Source of the DNA: Siphonodentalium dalli
Lineage: Eukaryota; Mollusca; Scaphopoda; Gadilida; Siphonodentaliidae
NCBI GenBank assembly: GCA_032622095.1
Contig: CP136069.1
Coordinates: 170,864,394-170,928,393 of the forward strand
Length of the DNA: 64,000 bases
Reading direction: 5' to 3'
The position numbers were made by a program, and so were the translations under genes. The stretch's first letter is position 1. Each line of letters starts with the position of its first letter. Below are positions 1 to 11,085 of the stretch, piece by piece. The notes under the pieces were generated by a model. That model was not told the DNA's origin. It saw nothing but the letters and a program-made list of their open reading frames with translations, and did no database searches.

Positions 1-90
1 ATCACAGAAAGCAGGAACTACCATTATACGGGCATTATATCACAGAAAGCAGGAACTACCATTATATGGGCATTATATCACAGAAAGCCG
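1..90. repeat. 38-bp tandem repeat, about 2.4 copies
   Basis: Two nearly identical 38-bp units start with ATCACAGAAAGCAGG, at 1 and 39, and a third partial unit begins at 77. They differ at one base (TACGGG versus TATGGG). The array probably continues left of the window. No function is visible. Confidence 0.85.
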
Positions 91-349
91 CATTGCAGTC
101 ATACACAATACAACGTTGAACAACAGTTGGTGTTCCAAAGAAACAAACAGCAGCCATATTCACGACAAGAAACAGAAACGAGTGTCCCGTGTCTATTCCT
201 GATACGGTTGAACATTTTCAGAGCATATGACGCCGGTATATCAATAATTCGTGTATTTCCCAACCTAGCTTATACCTCCATCCAGATTGCGTAAACTACC
301 TTTGGAAGCTCGAATGAGCCATGTCCGTTTAAGCAATGCCTACACGAAG

Positions 350-579
350 ACGAATGACCGTTTAGACACCAGACAAGGTGGCGTCCATCATGACAGCCGT
401 TTTTTAAGTCGAGGTACTAAGTCAGTTTGATGCAAATTATAGCGAGACAATCTGGTCAAATGTATACAATGAATATTTCTGAAAGCTACGACATAATGCC
501 ACCTTTTTATGGCAAACTAATTGGATCTTCTCATCAAAAAATGGCCAACGGATGTGGAAAACATGACGTTTTCACTGAC
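350..579. mobile_element. Left part of outermost palindromic element (copy III)
   Basis: This stretch is an inverted, diverged match to 1560-1790, including the shared run GTCAGTTTGATGCAAATTA at 422-440. It also contains the family module ACAAGGTGGCGTCCATCATG near 372, which resembles 57000-57020. It continues at 3060-3300 after removal of 580-3059. I infer an older copy of the family that served as the target for copy II. Its outer ends were not found. Confidence 0.6.
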
Positions 580-3059
580 TAGTCCGGGAGCTAAAGGGGG
601 TACCCTTGCACCCCTGGGACTTAACTTTACCACACTTACTTCGATTTTTAAGCAATGTTAACAAGAACAAAGTGGCCGTGTAGGCTACAGACAAGATGGC
701 GGTCATAGTTCAACAGGAAATGAACAGAACTGTGTAATGTAATTGAGGCATATCATTATCTATGAATATTTCAACTCATTGGAACCAAAATGTTACTTTG
801 GCTAACAATGGCTGCCAAAATGGCCGCCAAAATATGGAAAAATGTGGAAAAATGGTAGATGTTGACCCAGCGTACCCTATAGCAAATTTGGTTGCCATTT
901 TGAAAGCCATCTTGAACAATTTGGTCTATAAAACCGTAGTGCGACACATTTAGGATAGACCAAAACAATAAACACCTTTCATACCAAAGATAGTTACATT
1001 TTACTTGAAAAAATGGTCCAAACCTGAAAAGTTATTTTTTGCCCATATTTATGTCAAGTTTGTGAGAGAGAAATCCAATAGTTCTGGTGCTGTCAGTGGT
1101 GACAATAGTAACAATTGACCATGGTGCATCAGACATGTTAGTTTTCAATTTATAGTAGGCATAATAGCCAATTGTTAACATAAATCACAACTTGTGAGCG
1201 ATTGCAGGGCACGCTGGGGCAATAACTACCGTTTTCCAAATTTTGGCGGCCACTTTCGCAGCCATTTTGAGCAAAGGTAACAGCTTTGGTTCCAACGAGT
1301 TGGAATATTCATAGGTAATGATAAGCCTCACTTACATTACACAATTCTGTTCATTTCCTGTTGAAATATGACTAGAATCCCAATTGTCATTTTTTGTGAA
1401 TTTTTATATCGCATTCTGTAAAATTTAATTTTTGAGGGATCGGAAGGGGCTAGGACCCCAATAATTGCATATTACATTGCTCCAATGATCAATTACTATA
1501 TACAATACAACATAAAGTCACATTTCTAAACCAGTTCTAAACAGCATAACTGATCTAGAAGATATAAGTGAACAAACGTCATATTTTCAACTTCCAGCGG
1601 CCATTTTCGCGACATCTTGGATTGGGGGTTTCAATTTTTCTCTATAGAAGTGTCATTATGTCTTAGCTTCACGAAAATATATACATTTGTATACATTTTA
1701 CAAGAGTTTCTTGCTGTAATTTGCATCAAACTGACATAGGGCCAAGTCTGAAAAACGGGGCCATGATAGCCGCCATCTTCTCTGGAGTCAATACGGCCAC
1801 CTTTGTTTAATATTTAGGCCAGGCAAATATGGACATAGGTGTCGCCTGGAGAGGGAATTTATGAGACCTACATTTTTGGTTAGCGTAAATACTAAATTTT
1901 CGGAATCCGTATGTTGGATTTGTCAGATAGGCGGACTTTTTTCTCACCGCGTGGTTTCTTGAGGCACCCGATGAAAAAATCCGTCATTTTTAAAATAAAG
2001 CTGACATTTTTGACAGAGTATTTTCACACATTTTGAGAAGAAATATTCGTCCAATATTGATACCTGAGAGTGGGGCGATAACCAAAGTAGGGTAATACAT
2101 GTAACCATTGAATCTAGGGATTGCAGTCATGACGTCATGTGACGTCAAATAATATTTTGGGCGTGACAAATATGACGATTCACGCAAAGCGTTGTCTTTC
2201 GTTTCTTTTAAATCATAAAGTAAGACGGATATGCCGCACTGTTTTATACCATGGGAAACTACTGCCAATTGGCTATATTTATATATATAATTTATCGCTT
2301 TAGGCCGCATTATTTTTTATCAGAGGCAGAAAAATCAACCCTCCCCCTAAAGTTAAGATGCGCCATTCTGTGGTATAAGGCACACATAACTCACGGTTAT
2401 ACGTCAATAGGCTTAATTAACACAACGGCCGTTGAAAGTCTGCTAAAGAATGTAATAATATATAAATTTATGTCGGCAATCTCGAACATTAAAGTAGAAA
2501 CAATATATAATGTACCCCCTAACCCGAAAGTTTAATAAATTTTTGAATTTTTCCAAAAAAGTGATATCCAACGCATTTTTTTTTATTTGCGCGAATCGTC
2601 ATATTCTTCTCACTCTAAACATTATTTGACGTCACATGACGTCATTACTGTCATTCCGAGATTCAATGATTACATGTATTACCTTAATATGTTTATCGCC
2701 GCATTCACTGGTATCAACATTGGATGAATATCTCTTCTCAAAATGTGTGAATATACTCTGTCAAATATGTCGGCTTTATTTAAAAAAAATTACCGCTTTT
2801 ATCACCAGGTGCCTCAATAAAACCACGTGGTGCAAAAAAAAGTCCGCCTATCTGACAAAGCCAACATACTGATTCCTAAAGTTAAGCGTTCATGCTAACC
2901 AAAAATGTAGGTCTCATAAATTCCCTCTCCAGGCGATACCTATGTCCATATTTGCCTAGACTAATTGCTTAAAAGTTGAAGGACATAATAAGGAACAAAA
3001 TGAGTGGGGTAAATTTAAGTATCGGGGGTGCAAGGGTACACCCTTTAGCTCCCGGACTA
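580..3059. mobile_element. Palindromic TIR transposon, copy II (contains nested copy I)
   Basis: The ends are inverted: TAGTCCGGGAGCTAAAGGG at 580 and CCCTTTAGCTCCCGGACTA ending at 3059. Next come matching tracts (GGGGTACCCTTGCACCC and its complement). The left end is clearly homologous to the left end of 56863-61732, including the stretch GTTAACAAGAACAAAGTGGCC at about 658. Without copy I the element is about 1.33 kb. Its arms meet near 1190. The right arm carries about 400 bp (1370-1770) that the left arm lacks, so the left arm has a deletion. Flanking triplets GAC (577-579) and CAT (3060-3062) sit where a 3-bp duplication is expected but do not match. No transposase was recognised. Confidence 0.8.
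1815..2963. mobile_element. Palindromic TIR transposon, copy I, nested in copy II
   Basis: This is an 1149-bp element with long inverted arms of about 400 bp (1815-2240 against 2560-2963). The ends are TAGGCCAGGCAAATATGG and its complement CCATATTTGCCTAGACTA. It is flanked by a perfect 3-bp duplication, ATT, at 1812-1814 and 2964-2966. The left arm of copy II (about 640-660, GCAATGTTAAC) shows the same site unoccupied, which confirms insertion at one ATT. Both arms contain paired TGACGTCA palindromes (near 2131-2148 and 2628-2645). The small frames inside (for example 1990-2310 minus, 2251-2535 plus) show no recognisable domain. Confidence 0.87.
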
Positions 3060-3300
3060 CATATGTTCTAGATCAGTTTCTGCTATTTAGAACTGGTTGA
3101 GTATTATGAATTTATTTCGAATTTATCATGTTGACTGGTCATTGGAGCAATAAAACATGCAATTCTTGGTGTCACAGTCCCTTCTGATCATTCAAAAAAA
3201 AAAATAGTGTACATTAGGCAGTATATATAACATTTCACAAAATAATCACACTTGGGATTATAGTCAAATTTCAATAAGAAATGAGGAGAACTTCCATGCA
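3060..3300. mobile_element. Right part of copy III
   Basis: This matches the reverse complement of 1370-1560 (for example TCTAGATCAGTT, TTTAGAACTGGT, ATTGGAGCAAT and GTCC-CTTC-GATC blocks in the same order). It resumes the copy III sequence interrupted at 579. Similarity fades after about 3300. Confidence 0.6.
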
Positions 3301-4732
3301 TTGTATTGTGCCGCAATCGCCTTGGCATCGCTTCGCACAATGAAACGTGTCAAAAATTTTAGGTCGGTTTAAATGCTAAAGCTTGGCCTATCTCATTTAA
3401 TATCATATTTATGACAATACTGATGCCATACATACTTCCCCGCATACTTATAATATAAACTGACAATAATGGGCATAAAAGTTGCACAAAACAAACAAAA
3501 TACCCCGACGCACAACACGAGGAATAGTAGTGTGTTTCTGGCGCTCGGCGGTATTTTTTTGAACGGTACATGCTACTTGTAGTTCGCAACCAGCGTACTC
3601 CCTCCGCCTGGGCTTTCGTATGAGGAAGTTAGATTTTTGATACATCGCTCTAGAGTGTGCGATAATATAGAGCAATGGCGCAATTCGTGTGGAGGGACAT
3701 GCGAACATTACAGGAGTGTCAACCGTGAGGACTGCCGCATTCATTAATTAGCAATTTGCTTCGACTGAAACCCAACTAGGCGTGGATGTTAATATCTCAA
3801 CAGATGCTCACACTCCCGATGTAACATGGATTGATCTCATTAGTTCGACCAGGAAGAATGACATGACGGCCGTGGGAAGACAAGTATAACCACCTTTATG
3901 TAGTATGCCACACGACGGTCTAAGTCATGACTATCGGGGCACCGGAGTATTGGACAGGGGATGGCACAAAGGTACCTCTTATAGTGGGAGCGAGCGCAAG
4001 TGTTGTTTCATTATTTTGCGGAATGGCAAACAATTATAGGTCTGGACTAGCTAGACGAGGTTGGGCAGGTTCTAAGCCGGCATGGGCGAAAATCGGAAGC
4101 AATTTTCGAACTTGATCTGAGTTGAGCGATATCTGAATGCGCCATTCTGAACGATACACGGACATTTCCATAAGAAATGAAAATTTGTTCAGACTAACTG
4201 ACGCAAGCTAATTGAAGCAACGAACACCTCATGCCGGTCTATGCCTCCATAAATATGATGCATGTAGCTATCTATGAGCTAAACCGGATTGCTCTGTCCC
4301 AGAAACTGAAAATATAACAATAATGGTTGCTTCATATGAACTTACTCCTGAAAGATGCTCTAAATAGTTGTATGGTTACCAAACTTGAATAAACAGGATT
4401 TATGAAAAAAAGTGCCGTTTTTCTGGAAGTTGTGTCCCCCCCCCCCTTGGCCTCTGTTATCTGCGGCGCCCCTCCATGACTCTGTGGTAAAGAATGAGCT
4501 TGACTGATAACATGTGAGTGCGATGAGTGGCAGCCCATTGCAACACACTGCATGTTTTTGGAAAAGTCGTGGCCGAAACAGCAGAGAAAAATGGTTTAGA
4601 CTTTGACAGATCCAAAATGTGATTCATTCGGCGTGGTCCAGCGTCCATCTGTCAGCAGGATTCAGCATTTGATGGTATTCTCAAACCAGTTTAGAATATT
4701 TCAGAACGCTCGCCTCTTTCCCTTCTCGATTC
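3301..4732. other. No supported gene
   Basis: Only short frames without recognisable domains occur here, together with an 11-base C run at 4436-4446. I see no promoter, RNA gene or repeat boundary. Confidence 0.6.
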
Positions 4733-4921
4733 TAAGAAGTGGCAGAGAGCGCGATTGGAACGCGTTACGTTACCACACTACGACGTTACGAATTGAGCAC
4801 CGCAGGCCACTGGATCCACAAATACATATGCCGAAGTACCTAATATTACTTTCGGTATAGCTCAATCCTCTGGCGAGTGCAAGTGCTCACCATTATAACA
4901 CTATAACGAGATTTGAAACCG
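4733..4921 (+). repeat. Dispersed repeat, inverted partner of 10905-11085
   Basis: This ~190-bp segment matches the reverse complement of 10905-11085 over its whole length at roughly 80% identity by eye. Shared blocks include GATTGGAACG, CTCAATCCTCTG and ATTATAACACTATAACGAG. It ends at GAAAC next to 4921. The two copies face each other across 6 kb of other mobile elements. Confidence 0.75.
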
Positions 4922-5114
4922 AGTATACTAATAAATAAACCTATATACTATATATACGTCATTCACGATATTAGTGGGCAATTCCACTATAGATTTGGGT
5001 ACCATAACCGATTGTTGTCATACCGTTTGTGTCCAAATCTCTAAAAACGGGCATGTGACCAATTAAGCATCAATACATTCAACCGCACAGACCATTGACA
5101 CATCCCATCACATA

Positions 5115-5718
5115 TATATTATATATTTTGGGAAATCTATACTGTATGTTAGCGATGGACTCGAAAACGGCCGATTTCGATGAAATGTATGTGGGGGTAC
5201 TTTCGGCCGGGAAGTGGCATAGGCCTATTAATATGCCCGTGCTACGTGACCTTGACATTGAAATCGGGTCATTTCAAGGTCAAACGCCCGAATATCACGT
5301 GATTTCGATAAAAATTAGTGTCTGGGGATACTTTCGTATGGGGAGTGTCGTAAGCCTATTCGTTTGCCCGTGCGACGTGACCTTGACCTTGACCTTGACA
5401 TCGGGTCAATTCAACGTCAAATCGCGAATTTTTATGGGATTTCGACGACATTTGATACGTGGGGTTACTTTTATCCACTGAGTGTTTTGGACGGGTCGAG
5501 TCGTGACCCCGACCTGACCTTGAACTTCAAAATGATCAATTCGAGGTCAAATCGGGTAAAATCGGATGGATTTCGACGGGTACTTTTGTCCGGGCAGTGT
5601 TTAGGACGGGTCAAATCGTGACCCCACCTGACCTTGACATTCAAAATGGACAATTCAAGGTCAAGTCACCAAAAAGCAGAGGGGAAACAGCCCGGACGAA
5701 GTCGGGTCCACCTGCTAG
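5115..5718 (+). mobile_element. Helitron-like element C (non-autonomous)
   Basis: The left end resembles the TCTATTATATATTTTGG start of the copies at 42238 and 43393, with TC changed to TA. The right end carries a short hairpin (CCCGGAC-GAA-GTCGGG) followed by CCTG and CTAG at 5715-5718, a Helitron-type 3' terminus. The body is a string of diverged modules such as GACCTTGACCTTGAAATCGG and GGATTTCGACG. Open frames across it are products of these modules. No Rep/helicase is present. Confidence 0.72.
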
Positions 5719-6181
5719 TCTATTATATATTTTGGGGAAATCTGTCTGTCCGCGATGGACTCGAGAACGGCCGAGCCGATTTCGATGAAACTTGGTATGT
5801 GGGGATACTTTCGGCCGGGGAGTGGCATGGGCCTATTAATTTGCCCATGCGACGTGACCTTGACCTTGAAATCGGGTCATTTCAAGGTCGAACGCCAGAG
5901 TATCACGGGATTTCGATGAAAATTAGTGTCTAGGGATACTTTCGTATGGGGAGTGTCGTAAGCATATTTGTTTGCCCGTGCGACGTGACCTTGACCTTGA
6001 AATCGGGTCAATTCAAGGTCAAATCGCGAAGTTTTATGTGATTTCGACGAAATTTTATACGTAGGGTTACTTTTGTCCACTGAGTGACCCCGACCTGACC
6101 TTGACCTTCAAAATGATCAATTCGAGGTCAAATCGGGTAAAACCGGGTACTTTTGTCGGGTACTTTTGTCCGGGCAGTGTT
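5719..6181 (+). mobile_element. Helitron-like element D, 3' truncated
   Basis: It starts TCTATTATATATTTTGGGG at 5719, directly abutting the CTAG end of element C. It runs through the same modules as the copies at 42 kb and stops near GTCCGGGCAGTGT (about 6181), before the 3' hairpin. The head-to-tail junction has no intervening A or T. Confidence 0.72.
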
Positions 6182-6310
6182 GCATACTTGTTTCTTAGCT
6201 ATACGTGTGTTTTAAGTTGGTTGATGAAAGAACTAGTATGCAAAGTGACGGGCTACTGTTCTGATATACTAGCCCTAGCATGGCGGGAGCGGCGCTTGTG
6301 CATCATTAGA

Positions 6311-6538
6311 TATCATGTGCCATGCATTCTCTTATACATGTATATGCATGCGAGTCTCATACAGGGAGCCTCGCATATATATAAGAGAATGCACTGGCTT
6401 ATACGGTCATAGTAAATATGGTTAGGCCGATGTATTCTCTGATATATGCGAGGCTCACTATGGGAGACTCGCATATATAAATAAAATGCATTGGCACAGG
6501 GTTTTGCAAAATTTAAGGAATCTCCTGTCATGGAAGGG
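6311..6538 (+). mobile_element. Diverged piggyBac-type MITE remnant with two hairpins
   Basis: It contains two degraded versions of the hairpin seen at 24040, 52166 and 53239 (CCATGCATTCTCTTATA and GCATATATAAGAGAATGCA arms). GGCACAGGG follows, and the right end is GAAGGGTTAA with TTAA at 6539-6542. The left terminus was not found, and the spacer between the hairpins is shorter than in the intact copies. It is an old relative of that family. Confidence 0.6.
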
Positions 6539-6809
6539 TTAACTTCAATGCGAATCTGACAGAGGACTTAATTACTATTACAGTTTAATGTCACGGTCAT
6601 AAATTGTAGCATGTCACTTATAAATAGCTGTATTGATCAATAATGTTGTCAGTTTGTCGCATTTATATAATAAATGTATCTATAGGTGCAGTAGACCTTT
6701 AGCAGAAATGGCAATTTAAAAGAAATAAGGGTAATTCTGTTCAGCAACACTATGATCACGAAGGCATGTTGTATCAACAACACAGCTAACTCAGTAGATT
6801 CTACCAACG

Positions 6810-7132
6810 GAGGCCCGGTTGCTCAGTTGGTCAGGCACTTTATGCCAACATACATGTAGGTCGTTCAGTGGCAACTAACTGGTGCGAATCCCGATAGGCA
6901 CGGATAACTTCTCTTGCATGCATGTAAAGGAAGGAAACCATGATCAATAAAGAAGGGCACATTTATCAGTTGCCGCCGGGGGTTGGTGGTTTCCGCATGT
7001 AATGGGGTGATTTATCTGTGTAATCAACCCTCTGTGTGGCCTTTCCTCTACACGACGATAACGCCGTGATGTGGCATATGTGTAGCGAATGGAACGACGG
7101 AAATCCCAAAAGAACAAAACCAAACCAAACCA
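6810..7132 (+). mobile_element. tRNA-derived SINE
   Basis: The head is tRNA-like, with an A-box-like GGTTGCTCAGTTGGTCAGG near 6817 and a B-box-like GGTGCGAATCCCG near 6880. A body follows with the block GTTGGTGGTTTCCGC near 6983. The 3' tail is (AAACC)n-like, at about 7113-7132. A free tRNA gene is unlikely because the tRNA part runs into a 230-bp body and a repeated tail. It differs from the SINE family at 13779 and 40189, though both share a GGTGGTTT-CCGC core. Confidence 0.7.
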
Positions 7133-8087
7133 GAGAAGCCATATATTATATGTGAAGCCAGTTGACCGGCTAACACCTTAGAGGGGTAATATAGCAAGAG
7201 CTATACTTGTCCTCGACCTCGAACAATGGTAGACTCGTAGGGCGTCCATCTATAATCTCAAATCGACTCCCCCACCCCGCATGTGCAATTTGAATTTGAT
7301 ATCAAAATGATCCACCCACTTTGGGGTATTAAAAACCACCCGAAAGAGATCCGTTAATTTCTTGAATATAACGTGCATGACTGCCAATTATGGGGTGAAG
7401 GTCGAGTATAGCTCATGCGATGTTACCCCTCTACCAGTTAGTACACGGCGATGTTATGATGACATTATTGCCAGATATTTTCAAAGGTCCTCGGCTGTTT
7501 GCGGAACGCGCGAAATCAAAGAGACTCTATCCACACGACACAAAGAGTTTCAATATTGCCTGCGTCCCAGCAATAACACAAACAGAAACATATCATTGCC
7601 TATATTGAAGATCAATAATATTCCCCATTTTCCAATAATAAGTATATTGAAATTTATATACCTAATATGAGTCGGGGAAATTTATTTTTAATAATGATTC
7701 ATATGGATTGACGCAAATTGCTAAATTATTGGTGGTGCATATACACACAAACTCCTCAATGCACGTGTTCAGCCACTTCTTACAAGGGCATTCCTGCCAC
7801 TGATCATATGCAAACTATATGCTCCTGGATACTCCCTGGTAGAGCGTCCAGTTAACTGATTGTCCATGCAATATAGCACGATAATTTTCTCGAAATAGCG
7901 TATGATCCTCATCTATACAGACTGCATGATGTAGTAATTTAAAGATTTGCTTTCCGATTCCAGACCTTATACATATACTATTTGCAGCAACCGTGGATAT
8001 ATACACAATTTGCATATTAAACGCAGAACAGTGGCCAGCCTTTTCCAAATGTCACCCTAGACTGCCCCGATACTAATTGTATGAAGG
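7133..8087. other. No supported gene
   Basis: AT-rich DNA with short open frames only. I recognise nothing between the SINE tail and the truncated start of the retrotransposon. Confidence 0.55.
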
Positions 8088-8097
8088 TTGAACAAAG

Positions 8098-10444
8098 CCA
8101 ACCCGAGTAACAGATTTCTCAGCTACCATAATAGACCATATCCATACAAACTCAAAACGGAAATATGACTGTGGAATCATATTATCAGATGTTTCTGACC
8201 ATTTTGCAACATTTTATATTGAACATGAACTTACTCAAAATAATATTAAAAGTGAGCCACAAACACCAATTCGGGTCATTAATGAGAAAAACATGTCAAA
8301 ATTTAGATATATTTTGAGCCACCTATCATTTGACTCTGTTTTTAGTTGCTCGAATGCAGAACAAGCCTACGATAACTTTATTGATCAATATATTGCAGCA
8401 TATGAACAAGCATTCCCAACTAAATACCCCGACCAAAGGGAAAAATATATCAAAAGAGAATCATGGATGACAAACGGCTTATTGCAATCTTCTCTAAATA
8501 CAAATAACCTGTTCACAAAAAAACTTTCTCATCCAACAAAAGAAAATATAGACAAATACAAAGCCTTTTGCAAAATATTCAACCAAGTGAAAAGAAAGTG
8601 CAAAAATGATTACTACAAATCAAGACGAACATGGACCATTTTAAAAGACGCACTTAAAATGTCATCTTCTCCGCACAAACTTCCAAAAAATGTAAATTAT
8701 CAAAATAAAACATATTCAGATCCGGCTGCAATTTCACAATCATTCAACGAATACTTCGACACAATAGGTCAGAATACTGCTGCCAAAGTTGAACAAATTC
8801 AGAACATACATCCCCTTAACTATATGAAAAAAATCAAAAAAACTTCTTTCTCTCCGAAAAATCAACGGCTGAAATTGTATCAACATATTCTAAGTTCTCC
8901 AATAAACAATGCGTCGATTTTTCAAATATATCTATGAAGCTGATGAAACTTACTATAAACGAAATGGCCTACGCACTTACACACATAATAAATGTATCAT
9001 TCAAAGAAGGAATAGTGCCGACGAAAATGAAAATTGCTAGAGTTGTTCCAATATATAAAAATAATGTGCGCGATAATATCGAAAACTATAGACCAATCAG
9101 CATCTAGCCAGCTTTCTCGAAAATTATTGAAAAACTTATGCATAAACGTCTAAATTATTTATTAACAAAATTTGATATACTACATAACAAACAATTTGGC
9201 TTCAGAGAAAATCACTCGACAACACACCCCTTAATTCATCTGTTAAATCATGTTGCTGAAAACAACAACAAAAAGACAAGAGATTCGACTTTAGCAATTT
9301 GTATCGACTTGTCCAAAGCATTTGACACGATTAGCCATGAGATACTTCTCCAAAAACTTGACCACTGTGGCATTAGAGGAATTACAAAAACATGGTTCAA
9401 AAGCTATTTAATGGGGAGGCAACAATATGTTGAAATCGAAAATAAAAAATCAAACTTACTCAATATCATATGTGGTGTGCCTCAAGGATATATACTAGGA
9501 CCCATTCTATTTCTTATATATGTCAATGATATGCCCAATAGCACAAGCTTAAATCTACTCTCTTTTGCAGATGACACGACTCTTCATATATCCGGCCACA
9601 ACTATCGGAAAATTGAAAAGCAAGTTAATTGGGAATTGATCAAAATCCATCGTTGGTGTTGTAGCAACAAATTAGCAATTAATGCATCAAAAAGTAAATG
9701 CATGTTATTACATCCCACTAGTAATGATTTCAAATGGAATAATCTTAAAATAAAATTGAACGACAAGCCCTTAACGCGAGTAGGCAATGTAAGATCTGAG
9801 CAATCTCTAAAATTCCTTGGTATTATAATTGATGAGAATCTCACCTTTAAACATCACATATCTATGCTAAGTAAAAACATATCCAATGTATTATATTCCA
9901 TAAATAAGGTAAAGCGAATGCTACCCAAGAACTGCCTGAAAACACTATACTTCTCTTTGATCCACAGTCATCTCATCTATGGTTTGTCAATTTGGGGTCA
10001 TGCCGATACAGGAGGCACTATCTTTAAACAACATAAAAGGGCAATCAGAATAATATCCAATAAATCATATAGAAGTCACACAGAACCCATTTTTCTGCAT
10101 GAACATATTGTGAAATTCCACGACTTATATCAACTACAAGCTGCGACATTTATTTTTGACTGGAAAAGAGGAAATCTTCCCAAATCTTTCAATGAATCAT
10201 TTGATTATACAACTGCTAATACCCGACATGCAGGCAGTCTAAAAGGATCGACTCCTAGAACTGCTTTTAGTTATGTGTTACCAAAGCACACATTCCCTGA
10301 CATATGGAACTCATTGGATAAAAATAACAAGAACATAATCTTTCGAAATAGATTTAAAAATGTACTGACAAAAAGTTACATATCGCGATACTCGTCACAA
10401 ATTAAATGTGACAATTCATTTTGTCGAGATTGCACAGATACATA
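8098..10444 (+). pseudogene. Non-LTR retrotransposon endonuclease/reverse transcriptase, mutated
   Basis: The protein would nick target DNA and copy the element RNA (target-primed reverse transcription). The frame 8293-8937 holds the end of the endonuclease and the linker. A frameshift near 8860 moves the sequence into the frame of KLMKLTINEM. An in-frame TAG lies at 9105-9107, inside the conserved NYRPISI-PAFSKIIEK segment. The last frame, 9138-10445 (435 residues from its first Met), has motif A CIDLSKAFD at about residues 55-63, motif B CGVPQGYILGP at about 112-122 and the catalytic FADD at about 143-146. The usual Ser of PQGS is Tyr here. The clade looks like the Jockey/CR1/L2 superfamily, unassigned, and its sequence differs clearly from the family at 22 and 62 kb. 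It is a dead copy. Confidence 0.85.
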
Positions 10445-10881
10445 AACTGCACGACATGAGCCCCACCATTAAACTTGCTATTGAAAACGCCTGGTATGTT
10501 CACCTTACATTTTGGCTGGAAGAACGCAAAATTAGTCTTTACAACTAGATGAGTACGAACAAAATGAAAAGAAACATTGAAGGACACTTGCTCTGTTCCT
10601 TTCTAATGGAACAATACTTCAGCCAGACGCTGTACCTATGATAAAGTAATACTAAGCCCAGTCCATGGAAAACCGTCATGTGTGCAATAAGATTGGATAC
10701 ACCATTCCGTTATTTCAAAATACCATTCCATTTCTCGTTGTCGTTTTATGACTTAAATTACAGCTATATATAGGGGCGGCAGGAAGACGGCCTATTTTGG
10801 CCATGCCGCTCCTGTACGATATACCTATATCCACTTTTGTATATTGTATTGTTACAAATATCTATATATTGTACAAATAAA

Positions 10882-10900
10882 TACTACTACTACTACTACT
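10882..10900 (+). repeat. (ACT)n microsatellite tail of LINE
   Basis: About six ACT units directly follow ATAAAT at the 3' end of the retrotransposon. Short microsatellite tails instead of poly-A are common in CR1/L2-like elements. Confidence 0.8.
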
Positions 10901-10904
10901 AATG

Positions 10905-11085
10905 TTTCGAATCTCGTTATAGTGTTATAATGGTGAACACTTGCACTCGTCAGAGGATTGAGTTATACCAACAGTAATATTTGTACTTCGGCATGTGCAT
11001 GTGTATATCCAGTAGCGTGCGTGCTATTCGTAACGGCGTAGTGTGAAAACGTAACACGTTCCAATCCCGATCTCTGCCACTGAAC
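10905..11085 (-). repeat. Dispersed repeat, inverted partner of 4733-4921
   Basis: The reverse complement aligns along its whole length with 4733-4921. Its edge coincides with the end of the retrotransposon tail. Either the LINE inserted at the repeat end or the repeat boundary is hidden by the LINE. Confidence 0.75.

Larger units (their letters stand above)
8088..10904 (+). mobile_element. 5'-truncated APE-type non-LTR retrotransposon
   Basis: The element enters in the C-terminal part of an AP-like endonuclease (KPTRVTD near 8095, then LSDVSDHFATFY). It continues through a complete reverse transcriptase and ends with an AATAAA-like ATAAATACT and an (ACT)n tail at 10882-10900. A hairpin-forming GGCGGCAGGAAGACGG-type block lies in the 3' UTR near 10775. 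This block recurs in the LINE tail at 14159-14300. No clear target duplication was found. The right flank is the dispersed repeat at 10905. Confidence 0.85.

Noticed and set aside
5095-5933. Coding frames of 60-128 codons in 5.1-6.0 kb
   Set aside because: They arise from repeated GACCTTGACC and GATTTCGA modules of Helitron-like elements and lack domains.
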